Shown: positions 11,691 to 23,293, counted from the first letter of the stretch. The stretch: DNA of 64,000 bases from Gnetum montanum (GCA_015680685.1 MNCI01033474.1:287361-351360), one strand, 5' to 3'. Numbers and translations are program-made. Notes: generated by a model from the letters alone, not told the origin.

Positions 11691-13016
11691 TGCTTCAATA
11701 ATAGAGTGCATAGACCCTATCATCCAAGCAGTAGATGTAGCCTCTGTAAGTACTACCAACATCCAAGAGTGATACGCTAACATGAAAGCCTACCTGCAGC
11801 ATGGTGAACCCCCACATGGTTTGACACCTACCCAAAGGGATGCAATCTGAAAGTGAGCATGATAGTATGCCCTTGTAGGAGATAACACCTTGCGTAAATG
11901 CTCCTTTGATGAAATACTATTAACTTGTGTTGGTGGGGAGGAAGCACAAAAAATCATTAGCGAAGTTCATGAAGGACTATGTGGAGGACACATAGCTCCC
12001 AGGGCTATGGCAGCTAAGATTAAATGCCTAGGGTATTACTGGCCTTGCATGGAATAGGATTACTTCACTAAAGTCAAGATGTGTGACACGTTCCAACACC
12101 ACGCAAATCTTATACATGTATCACCTACTGAGTTGCACCCTACACAGATCACGTGACCATTCCAATGATGGGGACTAGATATCATAGGACCCATAACACC
12201 TAAGTCTTCTGCAGGGCATAGCTTCATCATTAGAGCCACCAAGTACTTTATGAAGTGGGAAGAGGCTATCCCCCTTAGGAAAACTATGTCTCAATAGGTT
12301 TGCCACTTCATCTTGGATAACATCATAATAAGGTTTGATCTTCCCATGACTATCGTAATAGAAAATGGGCCACAGTTTAGTAGTGTGGAAACCAAAACCC
12401 TTTGTAGCAACCTTGGCATTAAGCAATCTTTTTCATCACCATATTACCTATAGGCTAACAGTCAGGCAGAAGCAACGAACAAGGTCATCATCAACTTGCT
12501 TAAGAGAATGCCTAGCAATAGCAAGATGTGGTGGCATGAGAAAATCCTTTATGTGTTGTGGGCCTACCGTACGATGTGTAGGAAGGCTACAGGTAAGATC
12601 CCCTATAGCGTAGTTTACTGATCTGAAGTAGTCTTACCTCTTGAATTGTAAGTACCATCACTCGGATGATCCTTTCAAGCGTCATGAATGAAGCCCAAGC
12701 CCAGAACAACGAGTCAAGGATCATCGATTTTGACTCCATAGAGGAAGAGTGTGCACAAACACTGAGCTGTATCGAATGGTATCAGGACAAACAATGGCAA
12801 AGGCATCATGCAGACCTACATCGATGATCGATTAAAAAGGGGGACCTAGTCCTCAAAGCTGTGAATGAACATATAGACAAGTTTTCAGCCAATTGGGAAG
12901 GTCCATTCATAGTCACAAAAGCCTATGAGAATGGATCCTTCAAACTGGTAGACATGGATGGCAAGGAGTTCGCAAATCCTGTTAACCATTTATACTTGAA
13001 GCTATACTACATTTGA
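11691..13016 (+). pseudogene. pol: Integrase of element A, with linker
   Basis: After a linker, the zinc-binding N-terminus starts near 11964 ('EVHEGLCGGHIAPRAMA', then 'MCDTFQHH'; the second Cys of the CxxC is Phe). The DDE core runs 'GLDIIGPITP' (Asp 1), 'VIENGPQFSS' (Asp 2 replaced by Glu) and 'QAEATNKVI' (Glu). The C-terminal part 'KKGDLVLKAV', 'KFSANWEGPF' ends 'LKLYYI' and a stop at 13016. Many stops. It would insert the cDNA into the host genome. Confidence 0.9.
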
Positions 13017-13029
13017 CATAGAAGCAAGG

Positions 13030-13345
13030 TAAGAAACTAGTCCACTACAACTATAAACTGGCACCCATAGTCTGCTATGACTATAAACTGGCATCCATGG
13101 TCCACCATGACTATAAACTAGCACAGATAGTCTTCCATGACTATAAACTAGCACAGAACATCTGCTATGATGTTAAACTGGCACAAATGGTCTGCTACGA
13201 CCTTAAACTGGCCCATCCACCGTTCACTACAATGATAAACTAGCACAGTGGTCTGTTAGGACCTTAAACTAGCACAACGATCTGCTGGGACCTTAAACCA
13301 ATACATCAAATGATCTACTAAGACCTTAAACTAGGTTCACGGCAC
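13030..13345 (+). repeat. Tandem array between integrase and 3' LTR, element A
   Basis: About nine units of 30-37 bp of the form 'tctgctatgactataaact' plus 'ggcacagatag', drifting to '..aggaccttaaactagcac' at the right. The same array type is at 19000-19440 (E) and, reversed, in B, C and D. Confidence 0.85.
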
Positions 13346-14702
13346 AACGTTCCAAACTTGCATCCACCATCACTTAGACAAGAAAGCATGCATAGTGCTA
13401 ATGCAGGGTGGGGTATGGTAGTTCTAGAACATAGTTCACGATGACAAGAGAACATCCTCTGGAACATATGCTACACCACCACCCTTGACATCTTGCTAAT
13501 CCTCCAAAGATGTCATTGGACATCTTGCTGACCTTCCAGAGCTACCACCACTGCAACCCATTTCCCTGACAGTAGCTTCCATTGTCAACACCTACTGTTG
13601 GAGTCCCAACACTATTGTGGCCCAGCCACAAAGTTGCTATCCTCCAGTCCCCACCATTATCTAAGCTCAATAGACATTTAGATGTTAAGCCTCTCTACTT
13701 ACAGTTGAACTGCATGATTTTTTCCTTGGGCGGGGAATCTTAAGCACTTGCATCATCGCAACTCCTAGCCCCCTCAACACCAGCCTCTTCAGTGTGTCGC
13801 TATCAAGACTGCTATTGGCCTTCCTACTTTGTACGTCGCATGCCTTAGCAATAATTCCTACCACTTCGATGATGTCTAAAGCAAGTAAGGCCTTTACCTA
13901 ACTATGCTTCATGGTTACATTTTGCTGGTCTGCTTTCTGTTGCACTTGTAGGGTACGAGCCGAGACAGCATCACTCAGAGATGCATTTCTCCAGGAGGAA
14001 AGGACACTGCAGCATTCCAAGGTGATTTCTCCAACTAGCTGAGCTACTTGGGAATGCACATCCTACCCTTCCTCATTACCGTTCATCATTTTTCTTCTTA
14101 CACCCATAATTTCCCTTTTTACACCTCCTTTACAAGCTTTCCCAATGCATGTAAAGCCCTCCCATATGCTCAATCGCAAAGTCCATGATGCGCATAACGC
14201 AACTCACCTCATGGGAAGCATCTATAGGCAGGTCAAAGCCCCACATGGATGTAACGTAATTCATCTCAAGGAGGAAACACCTATCCTACAACAAAAAGGT
14301 TGTTTACAAATGAATATGGCTAAGTAGCAAAAGAAAAGTGCACAAGCGTAGCAAAGAAAAAGTGTGCCCAAAATAAGTGTTACACCAACTGTCTCACAAT
14401 GACTATTTCTAAGCATTCTAATGAGAGGTTAGAAGCCAACGGAAGAAAGATACACACACGTTCTAATTCCCTCATAAGCACTCAAATAAGGGATCATGCA
14501 ACAATTCATCTTTCCTTCTCCTGAACCTGTCCCCTCAAAATCCATCCTTTTCCTTCTTTTTTCCTACACAGCTACCCTGGTACTCCAAAGCATAGCAAAG
14601 TGACATCTGAGTAACCATAGAAGAGCAATGTTGGTGTCTTGTCCTTCATGGTGTTTTGTATTCTTTATCGATGTCTATTGGCCGAATCCTCCAAACGTCA
14701 AC
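13346..14702 (+). other. 3' untranslated region of element A
   Basis: No supported ORF. A block at about 14185-14290 ('gatgtaacgtaattcatc', 'gaggaaacacctatcctac') is conserved in E (19985-20080) and, reversed, in B (28735-28850) and C (49010-49110). The stretch at 13590-13640 ('ttggagtcccaacactattg') matches B near 29410. Confidence 0.6.
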
Positions 14703-14715
14703 AAAGAGGGGCCAA
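14703..14715 (+). other. Polypurine tract of element A
   Basis: AAAGAGGGGCCAA ends immediately before the LTR start TGACACATC. It is identical or near-identical to the tracts of B, C, D and E and would prime plus-strand DNA synthesis. Confidence 0.85.
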
Positions 14716-16350
14716 TGACACATCATAAAATTTTAGGACTCTCACACTTCAGCAAAGTCTTGGAATTTAGGCAAGGATTTTTACAAGTGTAGTGTCATGA
14801 TAGTTCATGTTGAGGGTACACTGTCCAGTTTGGCAAGTAACAAAGTAATTGCAAAGACAAGGCAAGATTTAGTCAACACAAGGTGTTATGCTATGTAGCG
14901 TAGCATAGTGTAGCAAAAGAAAAGCAAAAAGGTCCATCTTATCAAGTGATTCCAATAAGAAAATGACACCTTAACAAGACTTCGACCTCCAAAAATTCTC
15001 ACCCCACTTAATCCAAAAGTCTCGAGCAAAGTTTCTTGCTAAAAATTGATGAATTAAATGAGGAAGTAGGATATGTTAGCCGCTACATTGTGCTACGCTA
15101 CATAGCATAGCATAGAGTAGCAATGATGCAAAAGTAGTGAATGTTTTAGACATGAGTTCCATGAGTTCAAAATCTCTCTTGCATGAAGGACGAAAGTTGC
15201 AAAAAAATGCTCTATGGCTCCAATGCACATTTCAGTCAATACTAGTGGCTATGCTATGCTATGCTACATAGCATAGCATAGTGTAGCAAGCAGCCACTTA
15301 CGCTACACCAATGTGTTCAATAGCGTGAGTAGTGCAAAACTAGTACGCAAGCAACAAGACATCTTCAGGTAGCTCTAGAACTTGGTGACATCAATCTTCC
15401 TCACTCTGGCATCTCCCTAGCGGAATCAGTAGTTCCACTTTGTTTTGCATGTTAGCTCCCAAAACATTGTTCCTACGCTTAACCCTGCTCTTGAAGGCAG
15501 GGAAGACATAGTCTAGGAGCATAACCTCCATTTTACTTACACTATTAGCACACTGGGTCTTAACGCATGCAATTCTGACAGTATAGTCACAATGTAGCAA
15601 AGTTCATGTCCAGTATCACACATCTACACGGTATGGACACGACAACATCTTGTGGGGTCCAGGACACATGGCATCCAAACCATATCTCTCTCTCACTCTT
15701 AGCCCTCTAAATACCCTGGAAGACAATGCTCAAAGGGTTGGCATTTGCATTAACATTTTTTGGGCATTAACAAGAGTAGTTGGCTTGTTGGCTTTTCGTG
15801 TTGGCTAGTTGGCTTTTGAGTTAGCTTTTAGAAAGCATAGTTGGCATTTTTCTTGAGCATTCTAGTTATCTTTGAGCTCTCTAGTTGGATCCAAGCATCC
15901 CTTTGTGAGTCAAGCATTTTAACATCCTAGCAAATTGATTAGCAAGCATAAGAACTGTGACTATACCACTCAGTGTAAGAAGTGTCTCTCCAGTGTTACA
16001 TAACTTGTTGTATAACTTTTCGAATAAGGCAAAGAATCAAATCCGTGACTTTGGGGCGGTGCATTTTCTCAACTGAGTTCGTTTTGCTACCTTCTCATTA
16101 AAATCATTGTTTTGCATTGTCTTCATTGTTTTGCATTTATTAATCATCAATTTATCTTGCACGTTTCGCTTTTGAAACAAACATTTACATAAGGTTAAGA
16201 TACACTGATTAAGTCTTTGTCTAATCGACCAGACCGTTCAGGGTGCCTTACTTTCGTCTTCTCTAGCATGGCCCTCACATGGATTTGAGGTTAAACTATT
16301 CACCTAATAACCTCTCAGTGTTACAGCCACCAACATTTTCTGTTGCTACA
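14716..16350 (+). repeat. 3' LTR of element A
   Basis: 1635 bp, starting TGACAC and ending GCTACA. It matches 1-901 over its last 905 bp. The U3 part carries three palindromic clusters at 14885-14915, 15083-15122 and 15247-15290 built of gctatgctac/gtagcatagc words. Confidence 0.9.
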
Positions 16351-17050
16351 TAGAGCCCATGCCAAAATTCCTCCAATGTTGGAATGTTGCATTAAGTGAA
16401 ATGCATGAACCCCTAGTAGAGGTACAACTATTGGCCATCTTCAAAGGTGTAATAAATGACTTCATTAAGTCCAAACTATATTATCTAGCCCCAAAGTCTC
16501 TTAGCCAAGCCTTTGCCCAAGCAAAAAGCATAGAGGAAGTAGCGCAAGTTAGCAATGACCCAACTTATGTTGCCTACAAAAACCAACATGCTCGCAAGCA
16601 AAACACAATAGTAGCAACAATGGCTGCAAGAACAAAAGCAACCAACTAGGGCCCAATAGCTAAGCAACCCAAGGCCCTAGCTAACAAAACTACCAACTCT
16701 AGTGCCAACTTGCCTACATTGGTAGGGGCCACCCCAAGGCCCAACTTTCAAAGCAAGGACTGCTCAAAGTATACACCACTACCAATGCAACCCTCTAAAC
16801 TGTTGCAGCAACTCTTGAAATTCGGGCAAATTCAACATAAAAATGTATCAGTGATTACCCATTAAAAACATGATAGATACTGTGAACTACTAAGGAACCC
16901 CACATTAGCAGTACCAAATGAGCCCCTGATCCCACAACATTTTAAATTGGACCAATTCTGTCATTACCATCAATTGGCTAGTCATGGTACAGACAACTAT
17001 CATGCTTTGCAGGATGACCTACAAAGAATAATAGAACGAGGCTAACTAGT
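16351..17050 (+). pseudogene. gag: gag C-terminal part of element E
   Basis: The open stretch from 16359 has 'LSEMHEPLVEVQLLAIFKGV' and 'NDFIKSKLYYLAPKSLSQAF', matching A gag at 2690-2820. Further on, 'QFCHYHQLASHGTDNYHALQ' at about 16935-17000 is the short Cys/His nucleic-acid-binding region found in Tat gag (usual pattern C..H....GH.T). The first half of gag is lost to A's insertion. Confidence 0.85.
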
Positions 17051-17800
17051 GATCAACATGACAATTCAATCCAACATAGATGATGCTTACTATGTCATAA
17101 ACTCCATTAGCATAGGTGGAAAGCCCAAACCTATGTAACAACCTCTTATGATCTGTGTGCCTCCTAATAAGGCAAAGGTCCCCATAGCCTCCACAAGAAA
17201 GAGGCCTCCCTTTTTTATCAAAATGCCACCTCAGGAACCCACAACACCCTTTGTGGTCAAAGTTCCAAACCAATCATCCACTAAGACGTTAAACTAGCAT
17301 GACACAGCAACAAAAACTGCTAAGCAACCTTTTTTCATCAAGGTGCCACAACGCATTAGTCACACAACAACCCCTACAACAACTCCTAAACTACCCTTTG
17401 TCATAAGTGTCCCACAACATGATTACCCCTCACCTACCTAAAGCCCAATAGTGGGCAACATCTCAATCCCTCCTCCTTTAAGGGTTGACCCCACTAGTAA
17501 CCCAGGTAGGCCTACCAAATGGCAACACAAGAGGATGAGTGAGTGCCTCATGACCCCCATGGCTGAAAAAAAGGCTATAATCAACAAGCAATAGCTAAAC
17601 ACTGGGGCCCCTACCCCCAAGCAGACCAAGCAAACCAAGACTGAGTCCCCTACATGAGAGATCTATCTCTCAAGCCATATAGAGGAAGTCAAGGCCAACA
17701 CAATGACTAATGACAAGGACTTTGTAGCTGCACTAACCCAGGTAAAATAAGCGCTCAAGCAAAAGAACACAATGTTGAGCTTGTACAACTTGGTCATGAC
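17051..17800 (+). pseudogene. Proline-rich gag-PR linker of element E
   Basis: A decayed reading frame rich in Pro, Thr and Lys with several copies of a motif like 'PFFIK(V/M)P' or 'PFVV.VP' (17215-17420). It suggests an internal repeat in the linker. No catalytic domain is seen. Confidence 0.5.
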
Positions 17801-17805
17801 CTCAT

Positions 17806-18486
17806 TTGCTTACTTCCAAGCATTGGCTTAGATCTTGGCCTCCATTCCTAATTACGGAGGACATCCTTGTAAATGAGGCATCCATCCGTGCAACAATGTT
17901 GCCCCCTACACCACAAGAATCAAGTTCAACATCCCTAGTGTTCCGCGACAATGCAGTCAAAGTCAACCCCGAACGAGGGGAGGTTACTACAGCTCCACTA
18001 TCCATTAGCATACGTGTTGGGTAGTGCACCATCCGCAGAGTGCATGTCGATGATGGTGTAGCAACAAACGTAGTCTTGTACTCCATCATTGACAAACTAG
18101 GTCTGGTAGATGAAATCAGGCCAACCAAAACCACATGTCTAAAATCCTTCAATGGATCACATGTCACAGTCAGGGGTACAATCAACTTAGCCTTTGTGGC
18201 AAGAGAGCAATTCCCCACTAGTGCAGATTTCACTGTTATAGAGGAGATGTCAGGTTTCAACATGAATCTAAGCAGGCCTTGGCTAGCCCAACTAAGGGCC
18301 ATCTCTTCTCCCATCCACCAAGAAATCCACCTTCCATACGAAGGTGGTCAAGTTATCATCCATGGTGATAACGCTTCCTCTTTGACTATCCACGACATAG
18401 ACATGGCACAAGTTTTGGAAAAGGATTTTCTTGGTGATACACCTATGATAACCAACACAACACCTAAGGCTAACACACCCAAATGA
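17806..18486 (+). pseudogene. Aspartic protease of element E
   Basis: Retropepsin-like domain that would cleave the Gag polyprotein. 'VHVDDGVATNVV' at about 18040 carries the active-site D-D-G-x-A. It is followed by 'TTCLKSFNGS', 'NLSRPWLAQLRAISSPIHQE' and 'LPYEGGQVIIHGD'. A stop at 18022 splits it; the rest of the domain is open to 18486. It is the only enzyme left in E. Confidence 0.85.
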
Positions 18487-18784
18487 ATGGTTGAAGCCAA
18501 TAGCTTCCTAGAGGATCCTAAGCCTTTCATGCTTCCTAATACATGCCTAGTTAGGAAGCAACTACATGACCAAGACATTCCCTTGGCCAAAAATGTGCTA
18601 GATGCTTGCCTACCCTTTACCTCTGCTTGCCATGCATTTTTGACTTTTGTTTACATTGCACTAGCCTATGCGTTTACATTTTTCCTACTCACTTAGATCA
18701 CACATTTTGCTTTGTTTATACATTCGTCAACTTAGTTTACACATTACATTTGAAAAACATAAAAAAAAAACATAAAAAAACAAA
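18487..18784 (+). other. Post-protease spacer of element E
   Basis: T-rich, ending in a poly-A-like run with two A tracts (18760-18785). It corresponds to 3415-3824 in A. No supported gene. Confidence 0.45.
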
Positions 18785-18845
18785 AAACCATGGCCTGAAA
18801 AGGCCTTAAACTAGCCTACGGCCCAAAACGGCCTAAAACTATCAC
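18785..18845 (+). repeat. Short GGCC(T)TAAACT array, element E
   Basis: Two to three units ('ggcctgaaaaggccttaaact', 'ggcccaaaacggcctaaaact' types) as at 3825 in A. In A and B this array borders the antisense gene; in E the gene is gone. Confidence 0.6.
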
Positions 18846-18999
18846 CGTTTGCATTGCTTTTATTTCAATCATACATTCTAAATCTATTTGTGAAAGGTGT
18901 TTCTTGATGTTGTTTTTCTAGTTGATTTTTATAGGATCTTGTAGGTACACATCATGACTACGCATGTAGCATTGCACCTTATACAAGCAAGGTAAGCAC

Positions 19000-19440
19000 C
19001 AGTCCACTATGACTAAAAACTAGCACAAACAGTCTGCTATGACTATAAACTAGCATAGCTCATCCTTAGGTCATGACATTAAACAGGCACAAGGTAAGCC
19101 CCAATCCACTATGACTATAAACTGACATAGATAGTCTACTATGACTATAAATTGGCATAGCTTGTCCTTGGGTCATGACATTAAACTAGCAAAAGGTAAG
19201 CACCAATCTATTATGACTCTAAACTGGCACAGCTCGTCCTTGGGTTATGATTTTAAACTAGCACAACAGCTCATACTTAGGTCATGACGTTAAATTGGCA
19301 CAACATCCATTTTCTACTACGACATTAAACTAGCATTCAGTAGTCTACTAGGACTATAAACTAGCACATCACAGTTTGCCAGGACCTTAAACTAGGCTCA
19401 CGATCTACCAGGACTTTAAACTGGCATGTTGCTAATATGA
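19000..19440 (+). repeat. Tandem array before 3' LTR, element E
   Basis: About 12 units of 30-40 bp: 'tccactatgactataaact', 'agtctgctatgactataaac', 'catgacattaaactggcac', 'accaggactttaaactggca'. Same core as A 13030-13345. Confidence 0.85.
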
Positions 19441-20584
19441 TTTGAGCACCTGCCATTGGTGAAACCCTTGGGACACTTGCAGCATTATCGCCTCTCAAAA
19501 TTTTGCTAATTTTTAGGAGCATCAGCCATTAGTGCGACCTTCAAAGAACTCATAGCATCGTTGCCTTGGCACCTTCACTAGCTTCCTAAGCACTTGCAAC
19601 TAGCATAACATTTGACACATTTGTAGAATCTTCGCATCTAACACCTATAGCATCTTCACATCTGAAATTTTCACTTGCATTTTACGTTTTGTAGTTTTCT
19701 TGTCTTCTCTGAGTTGTGTTTGTAGGATGAAGCCTTAGAGGTGTTCATGCAAAGATGCATCTCATCGCAGCAACAAGTTACCATGTTGCTCTGATGTGCA
19801 TGATTGGACTAGTTAAGCCACTCAAGAGTGTACATCCACCTCATCCCTATTACAACCTATGCACGTCCACTCTTTCATCCCAATATCCTCTCATCCCCCA
19901 CATACTCATTATTTCACATCCCTCTGGCATACACATTGTGACGTACATGGCATTCTCTTCACACCAACCCCTGAACTCATGATGGATGTAACGTAACTCT
20001 TCCCATGGGGAGCCTTTGTGGGATGGTCAAAGCCTAATTGTATGTAACATGAATCATCCCTAAGAGGAAACATCTATCCTATAGATGCAATGTGATGCAT
20101 CAAAATAGAGCCCATCTTCTTGATGGCCAACTTGTAGCTAACATTCAGTAGTAAGCCGAACCTAAAGAAGGTTCACCTCACAAAACAAAAGAATGGGGAA
20201 AAGCACATCCCCAAGCAAATTGACAAAATTGTAGCTTTGCAATTGGCCCAACCTTAGATTAACTCTAACGCTCTCATAAGCACTCCAACGAGAGGTCAAT
20301 GTTTCAGGGGTGAACCACTTCATGTCATGGTCACTATCAGCCATGTTGAATTTTCATCTTACATCATCATCCACTATTTGCATTTCATTCCCACAATTCA
20401 AATTTCATCTCTCTAGCATTGCCTATACTCCTTGTCCCCTACCATAACCTTATTTCCATAACACTCTTGAGCATGGTAAAATGACATCCGATCTTATGCT
20501 GACAAGTGATGTTGGTGACATGTCTAGTGTTGTGTTTTGTAATTCTCTGTCAACATTTCTTGGGCCACTCCTCCAAACATCAAC
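19441..20584 (+). other. 3' untranslated region of element E
   Basis: No supported ORF. It contains the conserved block with GATGTAACGTAACTC and GAGGAAACATCTATCCTA at 19980-20085. Confidence 0.55.
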
Positions 20585-20597
20585 AAAGAGGGATCAT
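20585..20597 (+). other. Polypurine tract of element E
   Basis: AAAGAGGGATCAT stands directly before the LTR start TGAAACACC. It is one or two changes from the AAAGAGGGGCCAA tract of the other elements. Confidence 0.8.
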
Positions 20598-21706
20598 TGA
20601 AACACCACAGAAATTTTGGATCTTCGCACTTTCAGCATAGCACCATGTTACGTTGTGTAGCTTAGCGCAATGTAGCACCATGTCACGTTGTGCAGCAAGC
20701 ACAGTGTAGCATAGTTTTCAAGCTATGTAGCATAGCATAGCGTAGCCAGCTTGACACTGCAAGCGTCTTGTGTCCCACATGTAACATGGGACGAGCATAA
20801 GCATGGTCCAACCCATCGCATTGCCACATGGCACCTAATCCATATTTTGGGCTAACCCTAGCCCTATAAATACCCTGGGAACCCAAGGGTTACATTCCTT
20901 GACCATTGGCATTCACCAAGGGCTGGAATTCCGTAATTATTGGCATTCCACAGTGGTTAGGATTCCTTGATCATTGGCATTCCCCAAGGGTTGGCATTCC
21001 ACAGTAGTCAGGATTCCTTAACCATTGGCATTCCTTGGATGTGAGCCTTTTTAAGCACTTGGCATTTAGCATTTTGGCATCTTGGCACTAAGCTCCATGT
21101 GTGAACGAGACCCAGAGCCACCACACAGACAAAGAAGCAGAGTTGCACATCATGGCCCACTACAGCCCCCTTATGGCCTACAAAACATTGCACAATACAT
21201 TGTAGTGGCCAACCTAGCAGGCATGGTTCATCATGATGAGTGTCAAACTTCATGACCCAACACCATCGAGGCTATGATTACTCTCCTATTGTGCCTATGG
21301 TACACTATGTATAACTTTGTGAATTAACCATGCTCCCTCTTTTGGGGTAATGCACTACTATTCTTAAATTCTATTGCATTTCTCAAGCATTTCTCTTTGG
21401 CATTTAGTGTAATGCTTATACTTTCTTACTATTTCATACATATTTACACATTCAGGTCATTGTTCTCAGGCTGAGACATCCTACTACATTCTAGCTAAGC
21501 TGGACCCAATGCCCACATGTAACGTAGTATAAACTCTTTTCATACATGATCATTTTAACATCATGTAAGTCCCTATTTGATCTAGAAGATCATTTAGGGC
21601 ATCCCATTTCTATTTTCTCTAGCATGGCCCCCGCAGGGATTTGGGGTTAGGTTGTGCACCTGATAACCTCTCAGTGTTCCAACCATCGACGTTTTCAGTT
21701 GCTACA
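20598..21706 (+). repeat. 3' LTR of element E
   Basis: 1109 bp, starting TGAAACACC and ending GTTGCTACA. TATA box at 20865-20872. Near 20640-20760 there are gtagcatagcatagcgtagc words. Around 20890-21040 'ccttgaccattggcattcc' repeats four times in tandem after the TATA box. Confidence 0.88.
20865..20872 (+). promoter_or_regulatory. TATA box of element E LTR
   Basis: TATAAATA in the same 'gccctataaataccctgg' context as element A. Confidence 0.55.
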
Positions 21707-21710
21707 ATGC

Positions 21711-23293
21711 CAAAGAGGTAATGGTATCTCTTGCAGAATATAAACCACTCCTAGAGATTTCTGAGAATTCCATGACCTTCTCAGTGTTTTTAGAGGAAGG
21801 TAAGAGGGCAACAATACTAGTGATGCAGCACCAAGGATAAGAGATAGTAGTAAAGGTGGTTCTTGATAGAATTACCAAAACACTCAATGCACCTACACCA
21901 TTTGTACCAAATGTCACTATGCTTAAAGATGTGCAAACATCCACAAGGACCATAACCAGTAGATTAGGCATAGCACAACATGAAGAACTACTCGATCGAC
22001 TAGTGGGAATCGAACAAGTGCTTCCAGATGTCTTTAATCTTCCAACTAATATTACTGTAATCCAATCGGAGCTACTAGAGGCAAGGGGCAAAAACATTAT
22101 TTTGGAAGGGCAACTTGAAATAGCCAAAAAGCTAAACAAATACTTGGCTACTGAAGTTGCTGAATTAAGAGCCCAAATTGTCAACTTTGCATTTCTCAAC
22201 CGAGCATTAACATGAGATGAAGCTCTCAAATAGCTTCACACTAGGCTAAAAGGGGTTGAAGGTGTGATGGAGATGGTGGTTTTCTACTAATCCTTGGTAG
22301 AATCCACCAAGCACAAAATTCAAAAGGCCTTGGATATAACCCACAAGAATAATGTGTAGCTGATCGCAGAGAACCATCGCCTATGAAATGTTGATGTGCA
22401 TAAAAAATAGTTTACTGATTTTATCCATTAATAATAGGAGCAACTAGCTAGACCAATCACAAAGCTAAGGAGATTGGAAATTGAGAATAGAAACCTCTCC
22501 ATGGAGGAGGTCTATTCCCTTCACCAAAAGGCTACAATAGAAGTAGCCACCTAGAAATTAGAGGCTCTAAAATTTAAGAGAGTCAAGGATCACTGTAGAG
22601 ATGAGATCAATCTATAGAAAGAAGTAAATGAAAAACATATTGGCAAAGGTGAATGAGACCCTCCAAAAGCTCACACAAGGACATGAAATATGGTAGCCAA
22701 CCATTGATGTGATTGATTAATACAATAAAGCAAAAATTCAACTAAAAGAGTTGCAAACAGAGAAAATGATGGAATACATGAAGCTCGCCACTCTTTGATA
22801 CGTGAATCTAGTTATGTTGATTACTGGATGGCCATGGTCAAAACTAGAGAAGCAAGTGGCTAGCTTGTACTTGTTGTACAGGGCCAATTTCAAGCACCAT
22901 AAGGACACTAAGCAAAAGCTTATGGTGGTAAACATTGAGCTCAAAGTTCTCAAGGATAAATAAATTAATCAAAGATCTACTGCTAAAAACTTGGCCAAAA
23001 GGATGAATGACTACCAAGAACTGCAGAACGTAGTAAAGGCATTTGATGTCAAATACAAACAATTCACTACCTAGTTTTTCAATGATAAGGAGCTATTCCC
23101 AGTCATGCCCTGTCTATGGGATATCCCCATTCTAGTCCACATTGGTGATTCCATGTGGACTATGAATGATCCCCAGAGCAAGGAGGAGAAGATGAAGGCA
23201 TTACTAGATGTCTTTTGCCTTCCACTAGAGGTAGGAGCCATAGTAGGACAACCACAACTACCTCAGCCACCATGCCTACCTAAAGCTAGCTAA
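21711..23293 (+). pseudogene. Coiled-coil ORF relic inside element F
   Basis: Starts in frame with 'AKEVMVSLAEYKPLLEIS' and runs with one early stop into an open 120-codon stretch at 21856-22215. It continues with many stops and at least one frameshift to 23293. The middle is Leu/Glu/Lys-rich heptad-like sequence ('IQSELLEARGKN', 'LEGQLEIAKKLNKYLATEVA'). The C-terminal part is more globular ('FPVMPCLWDIPILVHIG') and ends Pro-rich. I do not recognise the family. Its place upstream of the polypurine tract suggests an element-encoded structural or accessory protein, not a host gene. Confidence 0.5.

Larger units (their letters stand above)
1..16350 (+). mobile_element. Element A: Tat-like Ty3/gypsy retrotransposon, 5' LTR cut by window edge
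   Basis: Order on the plus strand: partial 5' LTR, primer-binding site, gag, protease remnant, repeat array, antisense gene (minus strand), repeat array, RT, RNase H, archaeal-type RNase H, integrase, tandem array, 3' untranslated region, polypurine tract, 3' LTR. The two LTRs align from base 1 (matching about 15446) to their ends at 901 and 16350, with roughly 15% difference by eye, so the insertion is old. All reading frames carry stops. A is flanked on the right by gag sequence of element E, so it inserted into E; the left flank and target duplication lie outside the window. Confidence 0.9.
16351..21706 (+). mobile_element. Element E: non-autonomous gag-PR derivative with 3' LTR
   Basis: The right part of a Tat-like element split by insertion of A; its left part is outside the window. 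Order: gag C-terminus, basic/Pro-rich linker, protease, short repeat array, tandem array, 3' untranslated region, polypurine tract, LTR. RT, both RNase H domains, integrase and the antisense gene are all missing between 18845 and 18990. E in turn interrupts element F at 21706/21707. Confidence 0.82.
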
